Assembly (NCBI RefSeq): GCF_947488565.1
Contig: NZ_CANKZC010000001.1
Span: 434,001 to 498,000 of the forward strand
Origin: an uncultured Psychrobacter sp.
Lineage (GTDB): Bacteria; Pseudomonadota; Gammaproteobacteria; Pseudomonadales; Moraxellaceae
Reading direction: 5' to 3'
DNA length: 64,000 bases
Position numbers and translations under genes: made by a program. Below are positions 16,915 to 26,843 of the stretch, in pieces. Position 1 is the first letter of the stretch; every line of letters starts with the position of its first letter. Under the pieces are notes generated by a model. The model was given only the letters and a program-made list of their open reading frames with translations, did not search any database and was not told the origin of the DNA.

Positions 16915-18216
16915 ATGCCCTCTCGTTCTCAATATGCACTGATGTCCTCTAAAGACAAAAATACAGTCTTATTTGTCTGCTTTTGCAGCGCTGTTGCTTT
17001 TTTTGACTTTCTAATTTATTTATACATCGCAGACATCGTGTCGTCTGCTTTTTTTCCGACTAGTACCAATCCTGATATCCTAAGACTACAAGGACTTGGG
17101 CTTTTTGCAGTGGGTTATTTGGCACGGCCCCTCGGTGGCATTATTCTTGGACGTTATGGCGACATCAAGGGTCGCAGGCCAATTCTATTCATCAGCATGG
17201 CTATCATTGCAGGCAGTTTACTGACCATAGCGTTTTTGCCCACGTATGCACAGTGGGGCATGCTAGCTCCAATCCTATTTATCCTACTTAGACTGATACA
17301 GGGAATGGCATTTGGCCTTTATGTCCCATTGGCTTGGGTTTTTTTTGCAGAGCATGTACCGCGGCAGTATCTATCGGTTAGCTGTAGCTATGTGACAGCA
17401 AGCTTTTTTATAGGGGTGCTATTTTCTAATGCTTTTTTTGTATGGCTCACCGGCTCTATGACCCCTGAAGAGCTAACCAGTTACGGCTGGCGTTTGCCCT
17501 TCTTTATTGCAGCAATCTTGAGCTGTTTACCTTTATTAGCATGGCGTTTTATTGATGAGTCACCATTTTTTTTAGAAGTTAAAAAAGTAAAAACGAATAG
17601 TCATACCGCTCAGCCATTTACCTTACTTCTCAAACACTGTAAGCATTCAATATTTATCGGTTTGATGCTAAGTTTGATTATGTCTAGCGTTACGACTGTC
17701 ATCATACTGTTGCTCCCAGACTTGATTGAATTACGGTTTGCTTTAGACAAAGACTTATTTGGGTTTTCACACAGTTTGGGCATTGTGTTTATGATTTTTG
17801 GCTGTGTATTTTATGGAATACTATCTAACTACCAGAACTTTGGTAAAATTTTAATAGTCGGCTCCGTTTTACTGATTGCTCAAATGTTTGCGTTTTTCTA
17901 CCATATGCAAGCTGGCGGTGATTATATCTTGATCATGTATGCACTCTTAGGATTTTGTGCTGGCATCATTGGCATGGTACCTGCTATCTTCGTACAGTTA
18001 TTTCCAACCAACGTACGCCTGACAGGCATGGCGTTTTGCTACAATATAATCTATGGACTTGTAGGCGTATCCGTACCTTTCGGACTTGGCTATGCCACTA
18101 TGTTTGTAAGCTTTTCGCCTGCACTCTATATCGCTTTTATCGGTTTGATTGGCATTATCATGGGGTTTTATTTTTATAATATGCCTAAGTACAAAAAAAT
18201 CAATCAGTTAATCTAG
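16915..18216 (+). CDS. MFS transporter, metabolite:H+ symporter (ProP/ShiA-like) type
   Basis: The 433-residue protein has about 12 hydrophobic segments. It carries the loop 2-3 signature GRYGDIKGRRPIL after FAVGYLARPLGG, which is typical of the metabolite:H+ symporter branch of the MFS (ProP, ShiA, KgtP). A second conserved run, LRLIQGMAFGLYVPLAW, follows. Substrates in this branch are small carboxylates or osmolytes; this one cannot be assigned. The gene is not linked to a catabolic operon. The ATG at 16915 lacks a strong ribosome binding site. Confidence 0.8.
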   Translation: MPSRSQYALMSSKDKNTVLFVCFCSAVAFFDFLIYLYIADIVSSAFFPTSTNPDILRLQGLGLFAVGYLARPLGGIILGRYGDIKGRRPILFISMAIIAGSLLTIAFLPTYAQWGMLAPILFILLRLIQGMAFGLYVPLAWVFFAEHVPRQYLSVSCSYVTASFFIGVLFSNAFFVWLTGSMTPEELTSYGWRLPFFIAAILSCLPLLAWRFIDESPFFLEVKKVKTNSHTAQPFTLLLKHCKHSIFIGLMLSLIMSSVTTVIILLLPDLIELRFALDKDLFGFSHSLGIVFMIFGCVFYGILSNYQNFGKILIVGSVLLIAQMFAFFYHMQAGGDYILIMYALLGFCAGIIGMVPAIFVQLFPTNVRLTGMAFCYNIIYGLVGVSVPFGLGYATMFVSFSPALYIAFIGLIGIIMGFYFYNMPKYKKINQLI

Positions 18217-18334
18217 CATCTGATGACCTACTGTTCTTGTTTTATGGATTTTTCAATCAAACATTGGCTGTAATGAAACAGCTGTTTTATCATATTTAAT
18301 ACAAACTTCAAAAAAATATTAAGGCTTAACACCC

Positions 18335-19306
18335 ATGGTTGATATGACCAATAAGCGTTTATCAGTTGCTCCGATGATTGACTGGACGACGACGGATTAT
18401 CGTTACTTTGCGCGTTTGTTTAACCCGCAAGTATATCTGTACACCGAGATGATTAGTACTGGTGCTCTTATACATGGCAACCGTGCGCGGCACCTACGCT
18501 TCGATGCATTAGAGCATCCTGTGGTACTACAGCTTGGCGGTGCTGATATCGCCGAGATGACTCAGTGCGCCGAATTTGCTCAGCAGCATAACTATGATGA
18601 AGTCAATATCAATGTTGGCTGCCCCTCCGACCGTGTACAGCACAATAAAATCGGTGCCTGCCTAATGGCAGAGCCTAACACTGTGGCCAACTTAGTAACG
18701 CACATGCAAGCGGCCGTTGATATTCCGGTAACCGTCAAGCATCGTATTGGTATCGATGATTTTGACAGTTATGAGTTTATGGCAGACTTTGTAAAGACGG
18801 TAGCTGATGCTGGTTGTACGCGTTTTATCGTACATGCGCGCACAGCTTGGCTACAAGGACTCAGCCCTAAGCAAAACCGTGAAATACCACCACTGCGTTA
18901 TGATGATGTGTATCGACTCAAGCAGGACTTTCCAGAGCTCGATATTGAGATTAATGGTGGTATCGAGACTGTCGCTGATATTGCCACGCACTTACAATAT
19001 ATTGATGGGGTAATGATTGGACGGGCTTTTTATCATAACCCTTACTTATTAGCAGAAGCTAATAGCTTATGGAATAAGCCGATGCCTAAGCGTGAAGATA
19101 TTTTAGCGCATCTGTATCCATATTTAGAGGAGCAGCTTACAAAAGGTGAGACATTATCGACGATGGCGCGGCACTATTTGGGGTTATTTCAAGGATTGCC
19201 AGGTGCTCGTAAGTGGCGACAGGCGCTAAGTGGTAAACCGCAGCTGACACTTGATGATATCAAAAAAGCCGCCGACGAAGTTTTGCAACTAAACCCTAAC
19301 GCTTAA
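18335..19306 (+). CDS. dusA: tRNA-dihydrouridine(20/20a) synthase DusA
   Basis: DusA reduces uridine 20/20a in the tRNA D-loop using FMN and NADPH. The 323-residue length fits. LSVAPMIDWTTTDYRYFAR is the FMN-binding N-terminus. The catalytic cysteine is in NVGCPSDRVQ at about residue 96, and the DusA-type VTVKHRIGID and HARTAWLQGLSPKQNREIPP are present. AAGG is nine bases before the ATG. The gene is convergent with a CPBP-family protease gene. Confidence 0.94.
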   Translation: MVDMTNKRLSVAPMIDWTTTDYRYFARLFNPQVYLYTEMISTGALIHGNRARHLRFDALEHPVVLQLGGADIAEMTQCAEFAQQHNYDEVNINVGCPSDRVQHNKIGACLMAEPNTVANLVTHMQAAVDIPVTVKHRIGIDDFDSYEFMADFVKTVADAGCTRFIVHARTAWLQGLSPKQNREIPPLRYDDVYRLKQDFPELDIEINGGIETVADIATHLQYIDGVMIGRAFYHNPYLLAEANSLWNKPMPKREDILAHLYPYLEEQLTKGETLSTMARHYLGLFQGLPGARKWRQALSGKPQLTLDDIKKAADEVLQLNPNA

Positions 19307-19340
19307 TTTATTTTGTGTGTTTTGGTCGAGTATATTTTAC

Positions 19341-20123
19341 TCAACCAACTTGGGTTAGGTATTGCCACATCGCAACACCGTTATTAATAATGTGTAATAA
19401 CATAGGTAGTACTAACGAGCCTGACTTGATACGCGCGTAGCAAAATATAAATGCTAGTACTACGATAGTAGTGATTTCATAAATACCGTACTGCAAGTGA
19501 ATCACGGCAAAAATAAAGCTGGTTACGATACTCGCTAGCAGTGCGCCATTCAACTTCGCTGGCGCAAACTGCTCTGCAACAGCCGACCATAAGATGCCGC
19601 GAAAGACCAACTCTTCATATATCGGTGCGACAATCACCATCGCAAACACGAGCAACCACACCGAGCTGACAGACTGATATAAAGGATCTACAAAAACCAG
19701 TGGTGACTTATCTAAAAAATAGGTCAATGCTTGGCTGCCAATCATAAACAACAGCAGTATTCCAAACATACCAATGCCAACTGCCAAGGAAAATGGCTTG
19801 ATCGCTAAATATTCACGTATATCACCAGATTTTACACGTACAATCAAATAGCTCAGTGCCATCAGTAGTATGCAACTGATAATAATAGAAACACTTACTA
19901 CTGTCCCATCATTACTGCCAAAAAAGAATATATCTCCTATCGTTGTGCTTTTGGTAGCCGGCAGCCATAACCTGCCTGCGATATATACTCCTATCAACTG
20001 GCTGATAAAAAAAGCAATGACCATTCCAATGACAAGAGAAAATGCTCCCAAGCGCGAAAACAAAGCTGGACGCTTGGGTTGCGGTGTCACTGTATTATTT
20101 ACAGCAGTAGCACGGTTTGACAT
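19341..20123 (-). CDS. CPBP-family intramembrane metalloprotease
   Basis: This protein of about 260 residues has several transmembrane segments and the CPBP/Abi motif EELVFRGI. A further conserved run, FIFAVIHLQYGIYEI, and a C-terminal HIINNGVAM follow. The motif glutamates and histidines form the predicted zinc site in the membrane. Relatives act in prenyl-protein processing or bacteriocin immunity; the substrate here is unknown. The frame is open further upstream through a TTG, but the ATG at 20121-20123 is preferred. Confidence 0.85.
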   Translation of the reverse strand: MSNRATAVNNTVTPQPKRPALFSRLGAFSLVIGMVIAFFISQLIGVYIAGRLWLPATKSTTIGDIFFFGSNDGTVVSVSIIISCILLMALSYLIVRVKSGDIREYLAIKPFSLAVGIGMFGILLLFMIGSQALTYFLDKSPLVFVDPLYQSVSSVWLLVFAMVIVAPIYEELVFRGILWSAVAEQFAPAKLNGALLASIVTSFIFAVIHLQYGIYEITTIVVLAFIFCYARIKSGSLVLPMLLHIINNGVAMWQYLTQVG

Positions 20124-20191
20124 ATTGAGACTCAAAACAGTAACTTAATAACTCTCACAAACATTTGTGATATATAGTATTTGATCACCAA

Positions 20192-21079
20192 TTAAGATGA
20201 CAATTGCTGCTCAATCAATGTTAATACTTGCTGCGCGACAGATTCTGGATGCTCAAGCGGAAACATATGACCACCTGCATGGGTTTTATAAGGAATACCT
20301 AAACGCTTTTGGATTTGCTGCGGGAAACGGCGTTTTAAAAATACACTATCCTCTCCAATAATGAGCGTCACTGGCAGCTTGGGCCTACGATTGGGTGACA
20401 ACCAGTACCAAGAAGGATTGGTACGAAATACAGCAACCTCGCTGGCTTTAGGAATGGCTAAAGTGACCTTGCCATCTGCACGCTCACACAAACCATGCCG
20501 AATATAACCTTCAAAGCTACGCTCATCAAAATTTTTAAAAAACCCTTTATGACGCATCTTTTCATAAGCCTCTTTACGACTATCCCAAACATCACGGCGG
20601 TTCTTAGAGATACCAGACGGTGACAGCTTATCCATCAGTCGATGATTCATTCGGGGCAACTTGTCAGCTGTTTTTGCGACATGCCATAGCAAGCTTGACT
20701 TGCCATAAACCCAAGGCGGATCCATAAGTACTGCTTGATGAAATATTTCGGGCGCGCGGTACAACGCTTGCAGCGTACACATGGCACCAAGCGAATGACC
20801 CACTGCGACTACTTGTGAGATGCCGTGTTTCTCACAGACAGTCTTTATACTATCGATGACTTGCTGGGTTAGACTACGCCAGTGATCATCAACAGGGTAA
20901 TCTGAATCATTACCTAACATCGGTATGTATTCAACCGTAAAAAATTCGGCCAACGCCTCAAAAAATGGCTGATAGACCGCACTTGGCATCCCGTTGGCAT
21001 GGGCAAAATGAATGACTGGTTTTTGGGTTATGTTAGATACAGGCAATGATGCAAAGGTCTGCAAATTGATTTCACTCAT
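20192..21079 (-). CDS. Alpha/beta hydrolase
   Basis: The 295-residue protein has the HFAHANGMPSAVYQPFFEAL oxyanion segment and the nucleophile elbow GHSLGAM at about residues 95-101. A catalytic His is plausible in AGGHMFPLEHP near the C-terminus. Related proteins are generic hydrolases. GAG lies before the ATG. It is downstream of sppA on the same strand, separated by a perfect 14-bp hairpin. Confidence 0.82.
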   Translation of the reverse strand: MSEINLQTFASLPVSNITQKPVIHFAHANGMPSAVYQPFFEALAEFFTVEYIPMLGNDSDYPVDDHWRSLTQQVIDSIKTVCEKHGISQVVAVGHSLGAMCTLQALYRAPEIFHQAVLMDPPWVYGKSSLLWHVAKTADKLPRMNHRLMDKLSPSGISKNRRDVWDSRKEAYEKMRHKGFFKNFDERSFEGYIRHGLCERADGKVTLAIPKASEVAVFRTNPSWYWLSPNRRPKLPVTLIIGEDSVFLKRRFPQQIQKRLGIPYKTHAGGHMFPLEHPESVAQQVLTLIEQQLSS

Positions 21080-21170
21080 GACAGGCTCTCATTGTTTCTG
21101 ATAGAGGTTGCTTTTAAAAGATTGGTACTTGATTTAGTACTTTATTTATAATTTAAACTGACTATATAAC

Positions 21171-21202
21171 TGAGGCTGAGCATAGTTATATGCTCAGCCT
21201 CA
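21171..21202. repeat. Perfect 14-bp inverted repeat with 4-base loop
   Basis: TGAGGCTGAGCATA (21171-21184) pairs with TATGCTCAGCCTCA (21189-21202) around GTTA. There is no T-tract on either strand. It lies between sppA and the hydrolase gene. It could stabilise the sppA transcript or be a genome-wide palindromic repeat. Confidence 0.6.
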
Positions 21203-21250
21203 ACAATCATACACATTAAATATAATCCGTTCAAAATGAAAAAAGAACGT

Positions 21251-22312
21251 TTAACGCATCTCGATACTACCATCTTCTTGTGGCAATACATCAAGATTGA
21301 TACTTGAGCCTACGCCTGCACCAAGTTTAACCGCGAAGCGATCCATGAATAATTGGAACGGATCCAGTGGCGTGTAATTTACCACGTTATCTAATTCTAA
21401 ATCTTTCTCTAAACTGGCAATGCTACCTGATCGGTCTGCCAGTCCCAGTGCGATAGACTGCTCACCAGTCCAAAACAGCCCCGAAAACAAATTGTTGGCC
21501 TCAGGATCTTTAAGACGATCGCCGCGACCCTCTTTGACTGCATTAATAAAGTGCTTATGTGTATTATCAAGTACGTTTTCAACATGCTGTGTCTCAAACG
21601 TAGTAAGCGGACGCGACAAGCTTAAAATATCTTTGTACTCGCCTGCGGTAATGGTACGGTCGGACACGCCTACTTTGTCCATTAAGCCTTCAATATTATA
21701 GCTTGGCATGATGACCCCAATCGAGCCTACTAAGCTTGATGGATTGACATAAATCTCATCTGCAGCAGATGCAATATAATAAGCGCCTGACGCACCAATA
21801 TCACCAATCACCGCATAAAGCTTTTTGTCTGGATACTGCTGACGTAAGTTCATCATAGTTTGCCAGATCTCATCTGATTGTACCGGAGAGCCACCAGGTG
21901 AGTTGATATCAAGTGCCACTGCTTTTGAGTTATTATTTTCAAAAGCACGCGTTAACGCTTTACTAATATCGTAAGCATTTGCAGGATCGGCGTTACTTAT
22001 CGTACCTTGTAGCTCAACCACCGCTAAATGCGGCTTACTGGTATCAATTCCTTCTAGCCCAGATGGCGCATCGTTACTACAGCTACGGCCTATCGTTAAA
22101 AATAATAACAAGATATAACCAAAGGTAAGTAGCTTAAAAAAGATGCTCCAACGCCTTGAACGGCGCTGCTCTTCCACACTGGCTAATAAAGTTTTTTCAA
22201 TAAGACGCCATTCTTGTCCATTTGGCTGATTAGGCGATGTTTGTTGCAATGGTGCTGGCTGATTTTCTAAATTATCAGGACGTTTGTTAGGGTCTGGCGG
22301 CCAGTTGGGCAT
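21251..22312 (-). CDS. sppA: Signal peptide peptidase SppA-type S49 serine protease
   Basis: The 353-residue protein is a short single-domain S49 peptidase. A hydrophilic, Pro/Gln-rich N-terminus is followed by one membrane anchor (about residues 57-75). The catalytic dyad is Ser about 175 in DIGASGAYYIAS and Lys about 227 in TITAGEYKDIL. The 52-residue spacing matches the Bacillus SppA dyad. SSLVGSIGV is also typical. SppA degrades remnant signal peptides at the cytoplasmic membrane. AGGAAG is five bases before the ATG. Confidence 0.92.
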   Translation of the reverse strand: MPNWPPDPNKRPDNLENQPAPLQQTSPNQPNGQEWRLIEKTLLASVEEQRRSRRWSIFFKLLTFGYILLLFLTIGRSCSNDAPSGLEGIDTSKPHLAVVELQGTISNADPANAYDISKALTRAFENNNSKAVALDINSPGGSPVQSDEIWQTMMNLRQQYPDKKLYAVIGDIGASGAYYIASAADEIYVNPSSLVGSIGVIMPSYNIEGLMDKVGVSDRTITAGEYKDILSLSRPLTTFETQHVENVLDNTHKHFINAVKEGRGDRLKDPEANNLFSGLFWTGEQSIALGLADRSGSIASLEKDLELDNVVNYTPLDPFQLFMDRFAVKLGAGVGSSINLDVLPQEDGSIEMR

Positions 22313-22514
22313 ATAACTTCCTAGGTAAAAAGCAATCTAAAACGAGTAAAAATGAGGATAGAAGATAAACATAATAAAAATTTGCATACATGAATGATTA
22401 GTATGACTGGGTCATTAAGTATGGTGGTATTTTACTCATGGTTCAATAGTGAAAACGTGAAATATCATTATACTACGATGTTGATAATAGATATTGGCCG
22501 TATCGGTAACGTTT

Positions 22515-25484
22515 TTATGGCAAAGCATCAAAACGTAGCGCTATCTCTAAAGTTTTGCGATCGTATGTGATTATCTCATCAATCTGTTGTCGGCTTAATG
22601 CCTCTGTAGTTACCTGAGATGTACTGTGACCAAGCCACTGCGTAGGATAGTTTATGCTGGTACTATCTACAAACGAATCAGCTGAACACAGCAAGGGCCA
22701 CATTTGCCAGAGGCGATAGTGAGTGTCTGCATTTAAGACCACACGTGCTTCAAATGCCCCATTTCGACGGGTAGTTTTCTGACTGGCCTTTGATATCGGT
22801 GCAGGTGGAATAAACGTTTGAGAATCTGCCTGTAATGACTGCTGTGGATTGTTAGCATCATATCGAATGACGCGAATGGGCTGCTTACTAGCAATCGCTA
22901 TAGTACAATCCCAAACGCTACTATCATCGATATCACGCCATCCTGTCATCGCTTGTAATGCCATATCTTTATTGTCTAGCTGCCATGTTTTGCCTTGCTC
23001 ACAGCTTTGAGCGGTAATGGTGGTTGCTCGCGCAGATTGCTTTTGCTCTAGATATAACTGCTGATAAGCTGCCCAGCGCTCATGGCGTCCTGCTTGCCAG
23101 TACTGATTAATAGGTATCCTTTGATTTAATTGCAAGACACTCATCGGTAGTAGCTCAGATTTTTTTATATTGCTTTTGATCTTCCTGTTGTTTTGTTTAG
23201 TAGAAAGAGTATCGGTCAATATCGGTACACTGGTTTGTATGACGACACCTTCTAACTGGTCAATTGATAACGTTCCCAGCTGTTGTGCTAAGTGAGCAGT
23301 TATATCATCTGCAGTCATTGTGCTTGGCATCGTCCTGTTACCATAAGGTCGGTGGTCTGCTAAAAATAGCCAGTAAACAGCGCCTGAAACTGGCGCTGTT
23401 TCATTATTATTTTTAACATGACTACTGTTATCTATGTGTTGACGTACTATAGGATACTGCAATACCGTCGCGCTCAAATACTGATCGCCAGTTGGTAGCA
23501 CGTATAAGGTAGGAGCTGTTGCCAAGGATTGCTGATTGGCATAAACCGTCATCACTAACAAGCTTAGAGGTGGTAACGCTAGCCCGCGACTGATAAGCCC
23601 GCGTGGTAGCAACCATGGCATCATAATCAGTAGCGCCATCAGCAATATAGCCATATTCACTGACGTATATAGCCAAGCGTCTGATAACGCTGGTAATGAA
23701 GTCAGCCATGCTATCAGTTCATGCAGGCTTGCGACTATGTTACTTACCAATGCCCAAATACTATCTGCTACAGTAGGTAATAAAAGATAGCAGAGCCCTG
23801 CTAACAGATTCAAAGGTACGATGACCCAACCGAATAAACCGATAGCAAATAGGTTGATAAACAGCCCCCACAGCGAGGCTTTGCCAAACAGTAACAATGT
23901 AATAGGCAACAATGCGATAAATAACCAAAACTGCAATTTAAATACGCGTTTACCCGTTAGCCCTATTTGGGTCAGTAAAGTACTACTTATGTGGTTGTTA
24001 TCAGCAATGTCATGGCGATACTGCGCTAAAGCTACGTTATCTCGCTGATATGATGCGTCGTCATATTTTAATAATAATGCCACCGCGACAAACGATAGCC
24101 AGTAGCCTGCTTGCCATAATACATAAGGATCAAACCAAGCCATGAGTACTGCTATCGCAAGTAACACACGCATGGTACTAATAGGCAGTAGCGTTAATCG
24201 CACCAACCCTATCGCTAGTAGCATCCAAGCGGTACGGGCAGCTGGTACATCAAACCCAGTAAATAACGCATAGATAAAAGCAACACCAATCATGACCCAC
24301 CAACGTACCTGCCAGCGCGGTATATTACGATACAGCGCTGGCCACTGGTGGTTTACTAACCAAACTGCGGCACCTGCGAGTATGATGGCCAAAAACAAAA
24401 CATGTGTGCCAGAAATGGCTAAAAGATGCGAGATACCAGCCAACTGGTAGAGCTCCTTGGTCTCGTGATTGATTAAACTACGATCACCCGTCAATAGACT
24501 TAACGTTACTGCTTTGGCTTGCTGCTCTGCTGTCGTTTGCTGCAGCCAATCTGCATAAAAATGCTGACGCAGCTGCCAACGCCACTGGTCAATATGAGTG
24601 CGCAAACTGTTAAGAAATGAGTCAAACGCAGTATTTGAAGCAAGCATTGTCGATGAGTTATTTAATACTCTGATAGGCTCGCCAGTCGCCATGATAGTAG
24701 CCATACCATCGATATGACGTCCCCGTAACCAGCGATAGCTGTCGAAACCTGTTGGATTATTGAGGGTTTGTTCAGAGGTGACTAGAGGTACAAGCTTTAA
24801 AGTCATGAGCAGCTGATCACCAGGCTTTAGACTATTAAGATCGATGGTTTGTGTGTTACCAGATGTTCGCTTAGGATAAGCATTGAGAAGCACGCGATGC
24901 TCTAAGTTTTTGTCACCATTTATGTCTTTATTATACAAACCTTTACTACTTAGGCTATTATCAATATAGCTTAACGTTTGCGCTTGTAAATCCTGTGAAG
25001 TTAATTTGGACACCAACGGCTCAACTAATTGCAAAGTTGCAACTTGTCGATAGCCACTATTTATTTCAGGATCATATACACTATCGCTAATGCCCTTGAT
25101 GGTCACCCACGCACGTACCTGCATAGGCTCGGTGATTTTTGTCGTCTCTGCTTGCTGATAGGCAGACAATGCTTGCAGGGCACTTCCAAAAACCAGCACA
25201 CTCGCTATGATCGTCATCAGTAGATAACGGATAAACTTAAAAGATAACGTATGATTTTGTGTTCGACGTTTATGAAGGGAGTAGTTGCTTATTGACGGCA
25301 ACGCTGCACTGCGCTGGAGAAGAAAAAGGAAAATAATCGCTGTTACGATCAACAAGAGCCAAATAAGAGCGCTTGCTATAGACAAATCAAATGCTAATAA
25401 CCTATCTTGAGCAAAGTCTACCGTCCCTATTGATAATGTGCCTACCATCGCTATAATGATTGAGATGCCAATCGTCCAATACAT
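22515..25484 (-). CDS. comEC: DNA internalization-related competence protein ComEC/Rec2
   Basis: ComEC forms the channel through which single-stranded DNA enters the cytoplasm during transformation. The 989-residue protein has N-terminal membrane segments, a DUF4131-like OB region, then the Competence domain with LAISGTHVLFLAIILAGA and FTGFDVPAARTAWML. The C-terminal region corresponds to the metallo-beta-lactamase-like domain, but I find no HxDxDH motif; the best match is LFLADHRPYG. The frame extends five codons upstream, but the ATG at 25482-25484 has AAGGAG eight bases before it. A divergent DUF2062 gene lies upstream. Confidence 0.9.
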   Translation of the reverse strand: MYWTIGISIIIAMVGTLSIGTVDFAQDRLLAFDLSIASALIWLLLIVTAIIFLFLLQRSAALPSISNYSLHKRRTQNHTLSFKFIRYLLMTIIASVLVFGSALQALSAYQQAETTKITEPMQVRAWVTIKGISDSVYDPEINSGYRQVATLQLVEPLVSKLTSQDLQAQTLSYIDNSLSSKGLYNKDINGDKNLEHRVLLNAYPKRTSGNTQTIDLNSLKPGDQLLMTLKLVPLVTSEQTLNNPTGFDSYRWLRGRHIDGMATIMATGEPIRVLNNSSTMLASNTAFDSFLNSLRTHIDQWRWQLRQHFYADWLQQTTAEQQAKAVTLSLLTGDRSLINHETKELYQLAGISHLLAISGTHVLFLAIILAGAAVWLVNHQWPALYRNIPRWQVRWWVMIGVAFIYALFTGFDVPAARTAWMLLAIGLVRLTLLPISTMRVLLAIAVLMAWFDPYVLWQAGYWLSFVAVALLLKYDDASYQRDNVALAQYRHDIADNNHISSTLLTQIGLTGKRVFKLQFWLFIALLPITLLLFGKASLWGLFINLFAIGLFGWVIVPLNLLAGLCYLLLPTVADSIWALVSNIVASLHELIAWLTSLPALSDAWLYTSVNMAILLMALLIMMPWLLPRGLISRGLALPPLSLLVMTVYANQQSLATAPTLYVLPTGDQYLSATVLQYPIVRQHIDNSSHVKNNNETAPVSGAVYWLFLADHRPYGNRTMPSTMTADDITAHLAQQLGTLSIDQLEGVVIQTSVPILTDTLSTKQNNRKIKSNIKKSELLPMSVLQLNQRIPINQYWQAGRHERWAAYQQLYLEQKQSARATTITAQSCEQGKTWQLDNKDMALQAMTGWRDIDDSSVWDCTIAIASKQPIRVIRYDANNPQQSLQADSQTFIPPAPISKASQKTTRRNGAFEARVVLNADTHYRLWQMWPLLCSADSFVDSTSINYPTQWLGHSTSQVTTEALSRQQIDEIITYDRKTLEIALRFDALP

Positions 25485-25842
25485 CAGCACTCCTTGCATG
25501 ACGGCTTATTAAATATATACTTGACCACTGACGATGTTCTATCCATAACCTTCTACATAGAAGAATAGATAAAGTCGAAAAGATAGCGAGCAATCAACTT
25601 TTATCATACATCATTTGCTTAGTTATTTATTAACTAACATTAGACGACTAAATACCGATGATAGCATTATTAACGGTATTACCCTATACTATTTATCATA
25701 TCGCGATTGCCTTTATTGATAGCCACTCGTCCTATTTTTTATCAACACTTTATCTTTACTGACAATGTTCTATCAAAATTGTCGAATATCAAACGCTTAT
25801 GCTCTACTGAGTGAACTGTAGATAACGATCAAAGGCAAACCT
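25485..25842. promoter_or_regulatory. Divergent intergenic region with a direct repeat
   Basis: This region lies between comEC and the DUF2062 gene. A 17-base direct repeat with one mismatch, ACTGACGATGTTCTATC at 25527 and ACTGACAATGTTCTATC at 25758, could be a pair of regulator sites. Confidence 0.35.
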
Positions 25843-26418
25843 GTGCCCCAAAAACGTCTTAAAAACCTCCTACCCACGCCTGAAAAAATACTAGAGAGCC
25901 GCTCTTTAAAGCTATTTGCGCCGCATTTGGCTGATCCTCGCTTATGGCAGTTTAATCGTCATAGTTTGAACAAAGCGGTTTATATAGGGGTACTTAGTGC
26001 ATTTTTCCCCTTGCCAGGACAGATGCTGTTGGCTTTGATTGGTGCACTTATTTTTCGTGCTAACGTACCCATGGCGCTTGGCCTAACGTGGATCACCAAC
26101 CCTCTTACTACCCTACCTATTTTTTATGCAGGTTATTACGTTGGTGCTCATATTATGGGTGAGCCCATGATTAGCTTACGAGTAATCGGAAGGATGATTG
26201 CTGATTTTAGCTTGTGGGTGCTTGCAAATGGTGCCAATCCCTTTGTTACTTACCGCGGTACAGTATCTTTGACGGCGTTTTGTTTAGGACTGGCGCTATT
26301 GGCAGTAATTACTAGTATTATTTGTGGTTTAACCTTTAAAGCGATTTGGCGCTATAAAACAGTGACAAGCTGGCAAAAGCGTCAAAAAGAATCTTCAGAT
26401 AAACCACCGAAGACGTAG
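25843..26418 (+). CDS. DUF2062-domain membrane protein
   Basis: The 191-residue protein carries the DUF2062 signature: HSLNKAVYIGVLSAFFPLPG followed by FRANVPMALGLTWITNPLT and FYAGYYVGAHIMG. Three or four hydrophobic segments are visible. The domain is of unknown function and is sometimes fused to glycosyltransferases. The start is GTG at 25843, supported by AAAGG upstream. It is divergent from comEC. Confidence 0.85.
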   Translation: MPQKRLKNLLPTPEKILESRSLKLFAPHLADPRLWQFNRHSLNKAVYIGVLSAFFPLPGQMLLALIGALIFRANVPMALGLTWITNPLTTLPIFYAGYYVGAHIMGEPMISLRVIGRMIADFSLWVLANGANPFVTYRGTVSLTAFCLGLALLAVITSIICGLTFKAIWRYKTVTSWQKRQKESSDKPPKT

Positions 26419-26459
26419 TAGAACTCATCTGTATTGAGTGAGTTATACTTTTAAAAGCA

Positions 26460-26768
26460 CTACCCTTCTTCTTGGTCTTTGTTTATAGCATCAACGACTT
26501 GATCAGTAAAACTGTTGTCCATCACTAAAATCTCTATTACTTCTTTATTTTTAAGTAATGTATAACGCTTCCCTGTAGCGCTATCTTGAGCTTTTAGATC
26601 ATAGTCAGCACCAGCAAGCGTAATAGCGTCAAAAGCAGGGGTTAGCAGTTCTATTTGAGCTTGTCGATCGATCGTCTCAAACAGCGTTGGGTCAATATAA
26701 TCTTTTAGCGGATCATTGCCTTCTTCAGCGCTACCAAAAGCAGAAACTGGATCTTTATTATCAGTCAT
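26460..26768 (-). CDS. Small acidic protein of unknown function
   Basis: I do not recognise this 102-residue acidic protein. It has no signal peptide or membrane segment and reads like a small single alpha/beta domain. The frame can start five codons earlier, but the ATG at 26766-26768 has GAGGA at a suitable distance. It is on the minus strand beside lolD, which is transcribed towards it from upstream. Confidence 0.65.
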   Translation of the reverse strand: MTDNKDPVSAFGSAEEGNDPLKDYIDPTLFETIDRQAQIELLTPAFDAITLAGADYDLKAQDSATGKRYTLLKNKEVIEILVMDNSFTDQVVDAINKDQEEG

Positions 26769-26843
26769 AATATGTATCCTCATAAACTTTGTCAGACTTT
26801 AAATTATATAAATATAATTTGCTATCGGTACATGCCCAGCGGC

